In this document: positions 7,533 through 15,997 of the stretch, one piece after another
Layout of the letters: the number at the start of each line of letters is the position of its first letter
Position numbering within the stretch: the first letter of the stretch is position 1
DNA from: Pseudomonadota bacterium
GTDB lineage: Bacteria > Pseudomonadota > Alphaproteobacteria > Geminicoccales > Geminicoccaceae
Direction of reading: 5' to 3'
NCBI GenBank assembly: GCA_030549795.1
Contig: JAUQQO010000039.1
Span: 1 to 64,000, forward strand
Length of the DNA stretch: 64,000 bases
Translations under genes and position numbers: made by a program
Notes under the pieces: generated by a model
Database searches by the model: none
Told to the model about the DNA's origin: nothing
What the model saw: the letters and a program-made list of their open reading frames with translations, nothing else

Positions 7533-8370
7533 GCCGACCCCCTGCATCATCACGGTCGCGATCACCGGGTCTTTGCCGCGCAAGAAGGACAATCCGGCGG
7601 TCCCGATCACGGTGAGCGAGCAGATCGAATCGACACATGAGGCCTTCGAGGCCGGTGCCACGCTCGTGCACTGCCATGTGCGCAACGAGGACGAGACGCC
7701 GACCTCGGATCCCGAGAAGTTCGCGCGCCTGCTCGAGGGCATCCGCAAGCACTGCCCGGGCATGATCGTGCAGTTCTCAACCGGCGGCCGCTCGGGCAAA
7801 GGCCGCGAGCGCGGCGGCATGCTGCCCTTGCGCCCGGATATGGCCTCGCTCACCACCGGCTCCTGCAATTTTCCCAATCGCGTCTACGAGAACGATCCGG
7901 AGTTGATCGACTGGCTCGCCGCTGAGATGAAAAAATACGGCATCAAACCGGAGATCGAGGTCTTCGATCTCTCGATGCTGTTCAAGGCGGTTGAAATGGT
8001 GAAGGAGGGCAAGATCGATCCGCCCCTGCACGTGCAGTTCGTGATGGGGGTGAAGAACGCGATGCCTGTCGATCGCGAAGTCTTCGAATTCTACATCAAG
8101 ACCCTACATCGGCTGGCCCCGGATGCCACCTGGACCGGAGCCGGGATCGGCAAGGACCAGATCACCTTGAACCGCTGGTCGCTCGAGCTCGGCGGGCACT
8201 GCCGCACCGGGCTCGAGGACAATGTGCGGCTCGACAAATATACGCTTGCACCCTCCAATGCGGCGCTGGTCCGCCGCGTCGTGGACTTGTGTCCGGAGTA
8301 CGGCAGGCGCCCCGCGACCGTGGCGGAGGCGCGGGCGATCCTCAAGCTCCCGCCCTGGCCGCCCGCGTGA
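7525..8370 (+). CDS. beta-keto acid cleavage enzyme (BKACE, DUF849)
   Basis: Zn-dependent BKACE family protein, 281 aa. The family condenses a beta-keto acid with acetyl-CoA to release acetoacetate and a new acyl-CoA; Kce of lysine fermentation is the founder. Seen here: VHCHVRNED with zinc ligands His49 and His51, IVQFSTGGRSGKGRERGG, the EIEVFDLSML strand, and GGHCRTGLEDN near the C-terminus, which carries the conserved Glu. It overlaps pcaG by 8 bp. That placement suggests a ring-cleavage product such as beta-ketoadipate as substrate, which would give succinyl-CoA and acetoacetate and could replace PcaIJ/PcaF. This is an inference; BKACE substrates vary widely. Confidence 0.88.
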   Translation: MPEPTPCIITVAITGSLPRKKDNPAVPITVSEQIESTHEAFEAGATLVHCHVRNEDETPTSDPEKFARLLEGIRKHCPGMIVQFSTGGRSGKGRERGGMLPLRPDMASLTTGSCNFPNRVYENDPELIDWLAAEMKKYGIKPEIEVFDLSMLFKAVEMVKEGKIDPPLHVQFVMGVKNAMPVDREVFEFYIKTLHRLAPDATWTGAGIGKDQITLNRWSLELGGHCRTGLEDNVRLDKYTLAPSNAALVRRVVDLCPEYGRRPATVAEARAILKLPPWPPA

Positions 8371-8384
8371 GACGCCGCGCGGGC
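8361..8384. terminator. hairpin between convergent BKACE and bioY genes
   Basis: Inverted repeat GCCCGCG / CGCGGGC (7 bp stem, 10 nt loop) spanning the BKACE stop codon and reaching the bioY stop. No T-run follows on either strand. It may act as a bidirectional terminator-like structure. Confidence 0.4.
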
Positions 8385-8956
8385 TAGGGCTGCGAGCCGC
8401 GACCCAGGAGCCGCCAGGCGAGCGGCAGAAGCGCCATGGCGAGCGCGATCTTGAGCGCTTCGGCGGGAAGGAAGGGCACGACCCCGGCCACCCACGCCTT
8501 CTCGACGCCGATCAGGGTGGCGAGCCAGCCCGCCCCGAAAAGGAAGATGAGGAGATCGCCCAAAAGGAACATCGGAAGTGCCGTGAGCACGCGACGGTCG
8601 TAGCCGCGCTCGGCGAGCGCGCCGACCACCCAGGCGGCCAGAAGGAACCCTACGAGATAGCCGCCGGTCGGCCCCATCATGTAGGCGAGCCCGCCGCCCT
8701 TGGCGAAGACCGGAAGCCCGAGCGCCCCTTGCGCGAGATAGGCGAGCACGGTCGCCGCAGCGAGCCGAGAGCCGTAAGTGGCACCGATGAGCAGCACCAC
8801 GAAGGTCTGCATGGTCATCGGCACCGGCCAAAAAGGCACCTGGACCTTGGCCGAAAGGGTCAAGAGCAGCGAACCGGCGACGACGAGCGCGATCGCGCGA
8901 ACAATGGCATTACCGGCTTCAACCGGCCACAGGCGCGTCATGAGGGTGCGAACCAT
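8384..8956 (-). CDS. bioY: BioY family biotin transporter (S component)
   Basis: Integral membrane biotin-binding protein (190 aa) of the BioY family, which works alone or with ECF energy-coupling proteins. Six hydrophobic segments are visible. BioY signatures include SAKVQVPFWPVPMTMQT near the N-terminus, GALGLPVF, and GPTGGYLVGFLLAAW; the last two line the biotin pocket. The ATG at 8956 has GAGGAG with 6-nt spacing. No bioMN, birA or biotin synthesis genes are adjacent. I saw no BioR-type palindrome upstream. Confidence 0.95.
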   Translation of the reverse strand: MVRTLMTRLWPVEAGNAIVRAIALVVAGSLLLTLSAKVQVPFWPVPMTMQTFVVLLIGATYGSRLAAATVLAYLAQGALGLPVFAKGGGLAYMMGPTGGYLVGFLLAAWVVGALAERGYDRRVLTALPMFLLGDLLIFLFGAGWLATLIGVEKAWVAGVVPFLPAEALKIALAMALLPLAWRLLGRGSQP

Positions 8957-9069
8957 GCTTTCTCCTCGACCCGAAAGTCACCTGATGGAAGCGGGGCGAG
9001 CCGCGTGCGCGCGAGGGTGGGGGAGCTTTCGGCATCGCACAAGGGGTTACGGTGCACGCGCGGGCGGCT

Positions 9070-10404
9070 TCAGCGCGCGAGGAACGGGCGGCGCAGGGCG
9101 AAGAACTCGTCCAAGGCTTCCACGAGCGCCTCTTCATCCGCCTCGCTATGCGCAAGGGCGAGGGTGAAATAGCCGCGCCGGGCGATGTAGTGCCCGCGCT
9201 CCAAAAGATCGAAGTGCAACAAACGCTGCAGCTTCTCCCGTTCGGCATCGGGCGGCAGATCGCGCTCCGAGCGAATGGGACCGCGGCAGCAATGCAGAGC
9301 CAGGATCGAGCCCGACCCTGTGCAGCAAAAGGCGACCCGGCGCGCTGCGGCGCGCGCGTTGATGCGCGCCTTGAGCTGCTCGCCGCGCGCGAAAAGAGCC
9401 TCGAGCGCCTCAGCGGTGGCGACCCGCGTGAGCCCGGCCAGGCCCGCGGCCATGGCGAGCACGGCGTTGTTGAAGGTGCCGGCGTGCGGGACGGCGCGCG
9501 GTCGGCGCGGGTCGAACTGGGCCATGATCGGCGCTTTGCCGCCGAAGGCGGCGAGCCCCAGCCCGCCGCCCAGATATTTGCCGAGCGTGGTGAGATCCGG
9601 GACGATGCCGAGCCGCGCCTGCATGCCGCCCACGCTCGCGCGCGAGGTCATCACTTCATCGAAGATCAGGCAGATGCCCAAGCGCGTGCAGGCCTCGCGC
9701 AGCGCCTGCAAGAACGAGGGCTCGGCGGCGATCGCCCCGGCACTGCCTTGCACCGGCTCGACGATGACGGCGGCAAGCTCGCGCGCGTGGGCTTCGAGCA
9801 GCGCCATCGTGCCCTCGCGATCGTTGAAGGGCGCGACGATCCAGGGGAAGGGGGCGTTGATCGCGTCTTCGCCACGGCGGAAAAGGAAGACCCCGCCGTG
9901 ATAGGCACCTTCGAAGACCATCACCGCCGGGCGGCCGGTGTAGCGGCGCGCCGCCGAAATGGCGAAGAGATTGGCCTCCGTTCCGGAACTGCAAAAGCGC
10001 ACGAGCTGCAGGGAGGGAAACCGGCGGCAGAGCTCGGCGGCCAAAGCACCCTCGAAACGGTTGGGGCCTCCGAGCGCGATGCCCTCCGCGAGCGCGGAAC
10101 GAATCGCCTCTACGATCACCGGATGGCTGTGGCCATAAAGACCGGCCGAATATTCGCCGAGCCAATCGACATATTCGTGCCCGTCGACATCCACCAACCG
10201 GGCACCCTGGCCGCGTGCGATGACAAGCGGAAAGGGGTGGTAGAACAATACCGTTCGGGTGTTGCCGCCAGGCATGACTTCGAGGTTGCGCTCGAAGATC
10301 GCGCGGCTTTGCGGATGGGCGGCACAATAGCGCGCTTCGGCTTCGGCGATCGCCTCGTCGAGATCGACATTGGCCCGGCTTGGGGCTGCGCACGCGGCTG
10401 CCAT
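9070..10404 (-). CDS. class III aminotransferase, glutamate-1-semialdehyde aminomutase-like
   Basis: PLP-dependent class III aminotransferase of the HemL-like group, 444 aa. N-terminal PGGNTRTVLFYHPFP and VDVDGHEYVDWLGEYSAGLYGHSHP are typical. The PLP-binding Asp is in LIFDEVMTSR and the Schiff-base lysine in TTLGKYLGGG. FCSSGTEANLFAI forms the phosphate-binding region. The ATG at 10404 follows GGAGG with 8-nt spacing; the frame extends upstream but that part looks non-coding. No haem genes lie nearby, so a biosynthetic HemL role is unlikely. These HemL-like enzymes often act on amino or keto acids in catabolic loci. The substrate is unknown. Confidence 0.85.
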   Translation of the reverse strand: MAAACAAPSRANVDLDEAIAEAEARYCAAHPQSRAIFERNLEVMPGGNTRTVLFYHPFPLVIARGQGARLVDVDGHEYVDWLGEYSAGLYGHSHPVIVEAIRSALAEGIALGGPNRFEGALAAELCRRFPSLQLVRFCSSGTEANLFAISAARRYTGRPAVMVFEGAYHGGVFLFRRGEDAINAPFPWIVAPFNDREGTMALLEAHARELAAVIVEPVQGSAGAIAAEPSFLQALREACTRLGICLIFDEVMTSRASVGGMQARLGIVPDLTTLGKYLGGGLGLAAFGGKAPIMAQFDPRRPRAVPHAGTFNNAVLAMAAGLAGLTRVATAEALEALFARGEQLKARINARAAARRVAFCCTGSGSILALHCCRGPIRSERDLPPDAEREKLQRLLHFDLLERGHYIARRGYFTLALAHSEADEEALVEALDEFFALRRPFLAR

Positions 10405-10641
10405 CGCCGTTTCCTCCCTCCCTCCGCGAGTATCATGGGCCCGGCCGTGGGCAGGGTCGAGAGGCCAACGCCGTTCGCTCGAGCCGTGATCAGGGCCGAA
10501 AAGGCGCCGAACAGAAGAGCAGATCCGCGCGTTGCCGCCATGCACCGGCGGGGTTAACGTCCCCGCTTACCGGGCGGACAGACAACGGACCGCCAGCTGT
10601 TCGGCACGACTCAACGCGCGGTGCGAAAGGGGGCAAGGCGT

Positions 10642-13089
10642 ATGGATCTCGTGGCCGAGTCCCAGATCGAGCGCAATCGGCCGGGCTCGGGCGAGCGGCT
10701 GGTGGTGCCGCTTACCGGCTTGAACTGTGCGGCCTGCGCGCGCCGTGTGGAGCGAGCGCTCGCCGATCTGCCGGCCGTGGGCTCCCTCACGGTAGACCTC
10801 GTGGGCGAGCGGGCAGAACTGATGCTCGCCCCGCAGGCGCCGGACACCGCCACCATCGTCGCGCGTCTTAAGGCGGCCGGCTTCGGGGTGCGGGAGCGGA
10901 CCACCCGCCTGCGCGTCTCGGGCATGAGTTGCGCTTCCTGTGCGGCGCGTATCGAGCGGGCGCTTTTGCGCGTGCCGGGTGTTCTCGAGGCCTCGGTCAA
11001 CCTCGCCACCGAAGAGGCGGAGATCCGCCATCTCGCGGAAGGGGTATCGAGCGCGCGCCTTGTTCGCGCGGTTCGCGAAGCGGGATACGACGCGGCGCCC
11101 GTGGAATCCTCGCACGAGGCGGCGGCGCGCGCGGAAGCCGCCGAGCGCGCGGCGCGCCGGCGCGAGGCGCTGGCCTTTTCGGCCGCGGCTGTTCTGACCC
11201 TGCCGCTTGTACTGCCGATGCTGCTCGTGCCGTTGGGCGTGCACCTCCATCTCCCGCCCTCACTCGAGCTCCTGCTCGCGGCACCGGTGCAGTTTGTCTT
11301 GGGCGCGGGTTTTTACCGCCGCGCCTGGCACGCGTTGCGCTCGGCCACCGGCAATATGGACCTTTTGGTCGCGCTCGGGACGACCGCGGCCTTCGGCTAC
11401 AGCTTCTTTCTCTGGCTCGCTTGGGGAGAGGCGGCGGCCGGGCGGCTCTACGTGGAGGGCTCGGCCGTCATCATCACCATGGTGCTGCTCGGCAAATGGC
11501 TCGAGGGGCGGGCGAAAGCGGAAGCCGCGCGTGCGTTGCGCGCGCTCGCCCGGCTCGCGCCCGAGCGTGCGCGGATCCTGCGCGCCGGCCGCGAGATCGA
11601 GGTCGCTGTCGCGGAGGTGGCGATCGGCGATCTCGTGATCGTCCGCCCCGGCGAGCGCGTGCCGGTCGATGCGCGCATCCGCGAGGGCGAGAGCGAACTC
11701 GACGAATCGCTCATCACCGGCGAGAGCCTGCCGGTCCGACGCGGCCCAGGCGATCGGGTGATCGCCGGCTCGCTCAACGGCTCGGGTCTGTTGCGCTGCA
11801 TCGCCGAGCGGGTGGGCGAGGACACCACCCTTTCCCGTATCGCCGAGCTCGTCGCGCGGGCACAGAGCGGCAAAGCGCCGATCCAGCGCCTGGTCGACCG
11901 GGTAAGTGGGCTCTTCGTACCGGTGGTGATCGCGATCGCCCTCGCCACCTTGGTGGTCTGGCTCGCGCTCGGCTACCCGCTCGCGCACGCGCTGCCGGCG
12001 GCAGTCGCGGTGCTCGTGATCGCTTGTCCTTGTGCACTCGGCCTCGCGACACCGGCCGCGCTGGTTGCCGGCACGGGTGCGGCAGCGCGGGCGGGGATCC
12101 TCATCCGCGATATCACCGCGCTCGAACGCGCCCATGCGGTCGATACCGTCGCCTTCGACAAGACCGGTACCCTTACCCGTGGCGCACCGGTCTTGGTCGC
12201 CATCGACACCCTCGGGGATGCGCCCGAGACGTTGCTCGCTCTCGTGGCCGCGGCGCAGCAGGGAAGCGAACATCCGCTCGCGCGGGCGACACTCGCCGCC
12301 GCTTCCGAGCGTGGGCTGGCACTCGCTCCGGTCGAGACCTTCGCGGCGCGTCCGGGCCTCGGGCTCGTAGCGCGCGTACAAGGACGGGTGATCCGGATCG
12401 GCCGGGCGGAGCTGCTCGCGGAAGCAGGCATCGACACCGCGCCCTTGCAATCCCGCGCCGCCCAGCGGGCGGCGGCGGGGTGCAGCCTCGCCTGGGTTGC
12501 GATCGACGGTCAGCCGGCCGGGCTCCTCGCGTTCGCAGACGAACTGCGCCCGCACGCACAAGCGGCAGTGGCCGAGCTCAAAGCCCAGGGGCTGCGCACG
12601 GTGATGCTGTCCGGTGATCAGCGGGAGGTCGCCGATCGCGTGGCGCGGCGGCTCGGGATCGAGGAGGTGTTCGCGCCCCTTCTTCCCGAAGCGAAGGTGG
12701 CGAAGCTCGCAGAGCTGCGCGCACGCGGTCACGTGGTCGCCATGGTCGGGGACGGGATCAACGACGCCCCGGCGCTCGCCGCCGCCGATGTCGGCATCGC
12801 CATGGGCAGTGGCACGGATGTGGCTATCGCCGCTTCCGGCTTTACGCTCCTGCGCCCCGATCCGCGCCTGGTGCCGGCAGCGCTCGCGATCGCGCGCGCC
12901 ACCCGCCGCACGATCCGCGAGAACCTGCTTTGGGCCTTTTTCTACAATCTCGTCGGTCTGCCGTTGGCCGCTTTGGGCCTGCTCACCCCCGCCCTGGCCG
13001 GAAGCGCCATGGCGCTCTCATCGCTGTGCGTGGTCGCCAACGCCTTGCGACTCACGCGCTGGCGCCCGGCGTTCGATAGCTCGGGGTGA
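10642..13089 (+). CDS. copA: heavy-metal (copper) translocating P1B-type ATPase
   Basis: Inner-membrane P1B ATPase exporting Cu(I) (815 aa). It has two N-terminal metal-binding domains: GLNCAAC (Cys29, Cys32) and GMSCASC (Cys97, Cys100). Eight predicted membrane segments follow, with the transport motif CPC in VIACPCALGLATPAAL. The phosphorylation motif is AFDKTGTLTRG, the actuator loop ITGESLP, and the hinge MVGDGINDAP. The Cu-type signatures YN (AFFYNLVGLPLAA) and MxSS-like (MALSSLCVVANALRL) in the last two helices support copper over zinc. The chosen ATG at 10642 follows AAAGGGGGCAAGG. The gene stands alone; no CueR-like regulator or CopZ chaperone is adjacent. Confidence 0.94.
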   Translation: MDLVAESQIERNRPGSGERLVVPLTGLNCAACARRVERALADLPAVGSLTVDLVGERAELMLAPQAPDTATIVARLKAAGFGVRERTTRLRVSGMSCASCAARIERALLRVPGVLEASVNLATEEAEIRHLAEGVSSARLVRAVREAGYDAAPVESSHEAAARAEAAERAARRREALAFSAAAVLTLPLVLPMLLVPLGVHLHLPPSLELLLAAPVQFVLGAGFYRRAWHALRSATGNMDLLVALGTTAAFGYSFFLWLAWGEAAAGRLYVEGSAVIITMVLLGKWLEGRAKAEAARALRALARLAPERARILRAGREIEVAVAEVAIGDLVIVRPGERVPVDARIREGESELDESLITGESLPVRRGPGDRVIAGSLNGSGLLRCIAERVGEDTTLSRIAELVARAQSGKAPIQRLVDRVSGLFVPVVIAIALATLVVWLALGYPLAHALPAAVAVLVIACPCALGLATPAALVAGTGAAARAGILIRDITALERAHAVDTVAFDKTGTLTRGAPVLVAIDTLGDAPETLLALVAAAQQGSEHPLARATLAAASERGLALAPVETFAARPGLGLVARVQGRVIRIGRAELLAEAGIDTAPLQSRAAQRAAAGCSLAWVAIDGQPAGLLAFADELRPHAQAAVAELKAQGLRTVMLSGDQREVADRVARRLGIEEVFAPLLPEAKVAKLAELRARGHVVAMVGDGINDAPALAAADVGIAMGSGTDVAIAASGFTLLRPDPRLVPAALAIARATRRTIRENLLWAFFYNLVGLPLAALGLLTPALAGSAMALSSLCVVANALRLTRWRPAFDSSG

Positions 13090-13233
13090 GGATGCGCAGT
13101 GCGCACCATGCCCCCTGTGCCGAGCCCGTCTTGCCCGCGCGGTCGCCCTTATGGCCGCGTGCCCTCGGGTCTCGCTGAGCCGGTGCGCTGCGCCCTCGTT
13201 CGCGCACAGCTTGAGCTTGATCGGCGAGAGCGC

Positions 13234-13254
13234 AGCCCGCGGGCCTTGCGGGCT
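13234..13254. terminator. hairpin downstream of copA
   Basis: AGCCCGC / GCGGGCT, a 7-bp perfect stem with a 7-nt loop, in the 271-bp gap between copA and the convergent HECAH gene. No T-tract, so intrinsic termination is uncertain. I saw no gene in the rest of this gap. Confidence 0.35.
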
Positions 13255-13360
13255 CGAGAGGATCGAGGGGGCGCTATTGCGCGCGCTCGCGGTGGGAGCT
13301 GGGGAGGAAAGCGGGGATCGCAGGACGAAGCGAGCACCAATCCCGATGGTCCGGCTGCGA

Positions 13361-13864
13361 TCACGGCTTTCCACCGCGGCTGCGCCTTCGCGTACGCTCG
13401 GATGGCGGGGCGGCGCGCAGGCGAAGTCCACGCTCGGCACTCCACTCCGCCTGTCCGCAGGCGATGCCGGAAGCGGCGAGCGCGGCGCGCAGCGCAGCCC
13501 CATCAAAGCCCAAGAACCGCTCGAGCAACGCCACATAGGCAGCTACGAAGCACGGCCCGTGGCCGTCGACGCTGAGCCCATGGGCGCATTCGTGCAACAC
13601 CACGGGCGGGGTGCGCGCCCAGCGCGGCAGCTTGATCACCGCGCGCGAGCCGCAGGCGTGCCGTCGGCCGCGCCCGTCCGTCACCCGAGGCGGTGCCCAG
13701 CCGGGCTCGTGGATCCGGTCCGCTTCCGCCCATTGGAACACCTCGGTGACGAGCGCGCGGCAGGCGGCGAGGGAAAGCGGCACCGTGCGTCCCGGGAAGA
13801 TCCATTCCTGCTCGAAGCGGTAAAGGCGGCTGCGCTGGTGGTCGCGGCGCCGGGCGCGCCTCAT
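13361..13864 (-). CDS. putative HExxH zinc-metallohydrolase-like protein
   Basis: Hypothetical protein of 167 aa with a metalloprotease-type motif. HECAH at residues 91-95, preceded by PPVVL and followed by GLSVDGHGPCF (His102 a possible third ligand), resembles small bacterial metallohydrolases in which HE(L)AH is followed by GHGPxF. The N-terminal half contains VFQWAEADRIHEPGW and a short beta-rich stretch. The ATG at 13864 has no good Shine-Dalgarno, and the very Arg-rich first 12 residues suggest the true start may lie slightly downstream. No signal peptide, so probably cytoplasmic. Convergent with copA, divergent from the J-domain gene. Protease activity is not established. Confidence 0.6.
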   Translation of the reverse strand: MRRARRRDHQRSRLYRFEQEWIFPGRTVPLSLAACRALVTEVFQWAEADRIHEPGWAPPRVTDGRGRRHACGSRAVIKLPRWARTPPVVLHECAHGLSVDGHGPCFVAAYVALLERFLGFDGAALRAALAASGIACGQAEWSAERGLRLRAAPPSERTRRRSRGGKP

Positions 13865-14042
13865 CCGCCGCCCGTGCGTTGTTGGCGGCTGCTTCGTGCT
13901 TGCTTCGCGCTCCCCGCTCACCGTACGCGCACCGTGCGACCATCCCCGCAACCGAGGGGGCCACAAGCCCATGCGAGGGCGCTGCGGTTGCCGCGCCTCG
14001 CCCGAAGCGCCTATAGGGGTTGATGCGCGATCCGGAAACACG

Positions 14043-14954
14043 ATGGACGCCGTCGACGATCCCAAGGGCTATTATCGCGTGCTCGGCGTGCGCAGGAGCG
14101 CGAGCGCGGATGAGATCCGGACCGCCTTTCGCGAGAAGGCCAAGCTCTACCATCCCGATTCCGGCAGTCCCTTCGCTGATGAGGAGCGCTTTGCGCTGCT
14201 CGTCGAGGCCTATGAGACGCTGCGCGATCCCGAACGACGGCGGCTTTACGATGCGGACGCCTTCGCGCACGTGCGCGCGCGCGTGGAAGCTGGAGCTGCG
14301 CGCGCCACGAGCCGAACCGCGCGGCGACCGCCACCGCTTGTGCCGCGCGAGCGCCTGCGGCCGTTCGCCTCGTCCATCACCCTCGCCGTCGCGGGTCTTT
14401 TGATGGTCGGCTTGGGGGCCCTGTGGTGGTCGGCGGAGCGCCAACTCGTCTTGCGCAACCGCGAGATCGAACAACTCTCGCTGCGCTTGGCCGAACTCAT
14501 GGCCGGGCAGGCCGAGGGCCTTTCGCGCAGGCGCCTTGAGAGCGCAGCTGTGCGCGAAAGCCCGGGCGCGCGAGCCGAAGGCGGTGCGACCTTTTCGGCC
14601 GAGATCTCGTTTCCACCCGGCTCGGCTGAGCTCGACGAAGGCGGGCGCAGCCAGCTCGAGAAAGCGGTTGCGGACCTAAGCGCGGCGATCGCGCGCACTG
14701 CAACCGGGCGCGAGTGGGCCATCCTCGTCGAAAGCTCCGTGCCGAGTGCGGTCGTTGCGCATGGGTTGGACGTCGAGATGTGGCAGACGGCGGTGTTGCG
14801 CCTTGCCGAGGTAGTCGACAGGCTTGCGCGCGTGGGCTTGCCGCCCGAGCGTGTTTCTGTGCGCTTTGAGGCTGGCCGGACAGCTGGGCAGGGGGGCGCT
14901 GGAGAGGGGCAGGCGGTAGTGATCAGGTTGGTGTGCTGCCTCGGCTCGAAGTGA
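14043..14954 (+). CDS. J-domain protein with membrane segment and OmpA-like C-terminal domain
   Basis: A 303-aa fusion. Residues 8-72 are a DnaJ J-domain with the invariant HPD at 37-39 (KLYHPDSG), which would stimulate a DnaK ATPase. A single membrane segment lies at about 107-129. A helical region follows (134-175), then an OmpA-like segment from about 184 (ISFPPGSAELDEGGRSQLEK), a form reminiscent of peptidoglycan-associated OmpA/MotB domains. The topology implies a cytoplasmic J-domain and a periplasmic C-terminus, consistent with a tail that could contact the cell wall. The ATG at 14043 was chosen because it starts 9 residues before the J-domain. The gene stands alone between an HExxH gene and a PhzF gene. 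The pairing of the two domains is unusual; the role is unknown. Confidence 0.75.
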   Translation: MDAVDDPKGYYRVLGVRRSASADEIRTAFREKAKLYHPDSGSPFADEERFALLVEAYETLRDPERRRLYDADAFAHVRARVEAGAARATSRTARRPPPLVPRERLRPFASSITLAVAGLLMVGLGALWWSAERQLVLRNREIEQLSLRLAELMAGQAEGLSRRRLESAAVRESPGARAEGGATFSAEISFPPGSAELDEGGRSQLEKAVADLSAAIARTATGREWAILVESSVPSAVVAHGLDVEMWQTAVLRLAEVVDRLARVGLPPERVSVRFEAGRTAGQGGAGEGQAVVIRLVCCLGSK

Positions 14955-15004
14955 AGGGGCGAGGTCCGGCCGGCGCTGTTGGAAGGCGATGGAGAGCGAC
15001 CGTG

Positions 15005-15904
15005 ATGCGCGCGCGTTTTCTCACCGTTGACGTGTTCACCGATCGCCGTTTCGCCGGCAATCCCTTAGCGGTCGTGGTGCACGCTCAAGGCATCGATGCT
15101 GCGCGCATGCAGCTTATTGCCCGAGAGTTCGGCTATCCCGAAACCGTGTTCGTGTTGCCCGCCGACGATCCGGCGCATCTTGCTCGGCTGCGCATCTTCA
15201 CGCCGGCGCGCGAAGTTCCCTTCGCGGGGCATCCCACGATCGGCGCGGCACTCGTGCTCGCGCGCGAGGGCCGCATCACTCCCGATGCCCACGGCCGTGC
15301 GCAGGTCGTCTTCGAAGAGACCGCCGGCGCGGTACCGGTGACGATAGCCTTCGAGGGCGCGCGCGCGGTCCGCGCCGAGCTCACCGCACCCCACCGACCG
15401 AGCTTTGGACCGCGCCTCGAGCCCGCACCGATCGCCCGTGCCCTCGGCCTCGAGCCGAGCGATCTCGTAACTGGCGGGCCGTTGCCCTGCATCGCCGCCT
15501 GCGGCTTCGCGTTTTTGATGGTCGAGCTCACCTCGTGCGCAGCGCTGAGCCGCGCGCGCCTCGATCACGAGGCGGCGCGCACTCTGCCCGAACCCGCTGT
15601 CTATCTTTTCACGCGCGCAACGGGCGTGCGCGGGATCGAGGTGCGCGCCCGCATGCTGGCACCGCTTCTGGGTGTCCCCGAAGATCCCGCCACCGGCTCG
15701 GCAGCGGCCGCACTCGCGGGTGTCTTGGCGGCGGCCGAGCCGCAAAATGCCGGCGACTTCGCTTGGCACATCGAGCAGGGGGCGGAGATGGGGCGGCCCT
15801 CCTTTCTCGCCGCCCACGCCCGCAAGGAAGGGGGGCGAGTGATCGAAGCGCGGGTGGCCGGCGGCGCCGTGCCGGTCATGGAGGGCTGGATCGAGCTCGG
15901 CTGA
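15005..15904 (+). CDS. PhzF family isomerase/epimerase-like protein
   Basis: PhzF-family protein (299 aa), built of two similar diaminopimelate-epimerase-like halves. Signatures: FLTVDVFTDRRFAGNPLAVV at the start, FGYPETVFVLP with the conserved acidic residue, REVPFAGHPTIGAA, and PEDPATGSAAAALAG in the second half. Phenazine PhzF isomerises dihydro-3-hydroxyanthranilate, but most relatives have unknown substrates, and no phenazine genes are present. The ATG at 15005 is preceded by GGAG; a GTG three bases earlier is possible. Confidence 0.9.
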   Translation: MRARFLTVDVFTDRRFAGNPLAVVVHAQGIDAARMQLIAREFGYPETVFVLPADDPAHLARLRIFTPAREVPFAGHPTIGAALVLAREGRITPDAHGRAQVVFEETAGAVPVTIAFEGARAVRAELTAPHRPSFGPRLEPAPIARALGLEPSDLVTGGPLPCIAACGFAFLMVELTSCAALSRARLDHEAARTLPEPAVYLFTRATGVRGIEVRARMLAPLLGVPEDPATGSAAAALAGVLAAAEPQNAGDFAWHIEQGAEMGRPSFLAAHARKEGGRVIEARVAGGAVPVMEGWIELG

Positions 15905-15964
15905 GGCTGCGCCGGCACACAGAAGGCACAGGGCGAAAGGCACCGCTTGCGCGCAGCTCTCAGA

Positions 15965-15993
15965 GCCGACCGCGGCGCAGGCGCGCGGTCGGC
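15965..15993. terminator. strong hairpin between convergent phzF-like and EthD-like genes
   Basis: Perfect 10-bp stem GCCGACCGCG / CGCGGTCGGC with a 9-nt loop, lying between the phzF-like stop (15904) and the stop of the opposing gene (15998). It may terminate both transcripts although neither side has a long T-run. Confidence 0.5.
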
Positions 15994-15997
15994 GGGT

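Noticed and set aside
8957-9069. Riboswitch or BioR operator upstream of bioY
   Set aside because: No TTATnnATAA-like palindrome or recognised riboswitch motif is present before the start at 8956.
9070-10404. Biosynthetic hemL (glutamate-1-semialdehyde aminomutase)
   Set aside because: Sequence is HemL-like, but there is no haem context and the conserved segments fit the broader class III catabolic group equally well, so no hemL symbol was given.
11260-12732. 490-codon frame on the minus strand opposite copA
   Set aside because: Mirror-frame artefact of the P-type ATPase; no start signal or recognisable domain.
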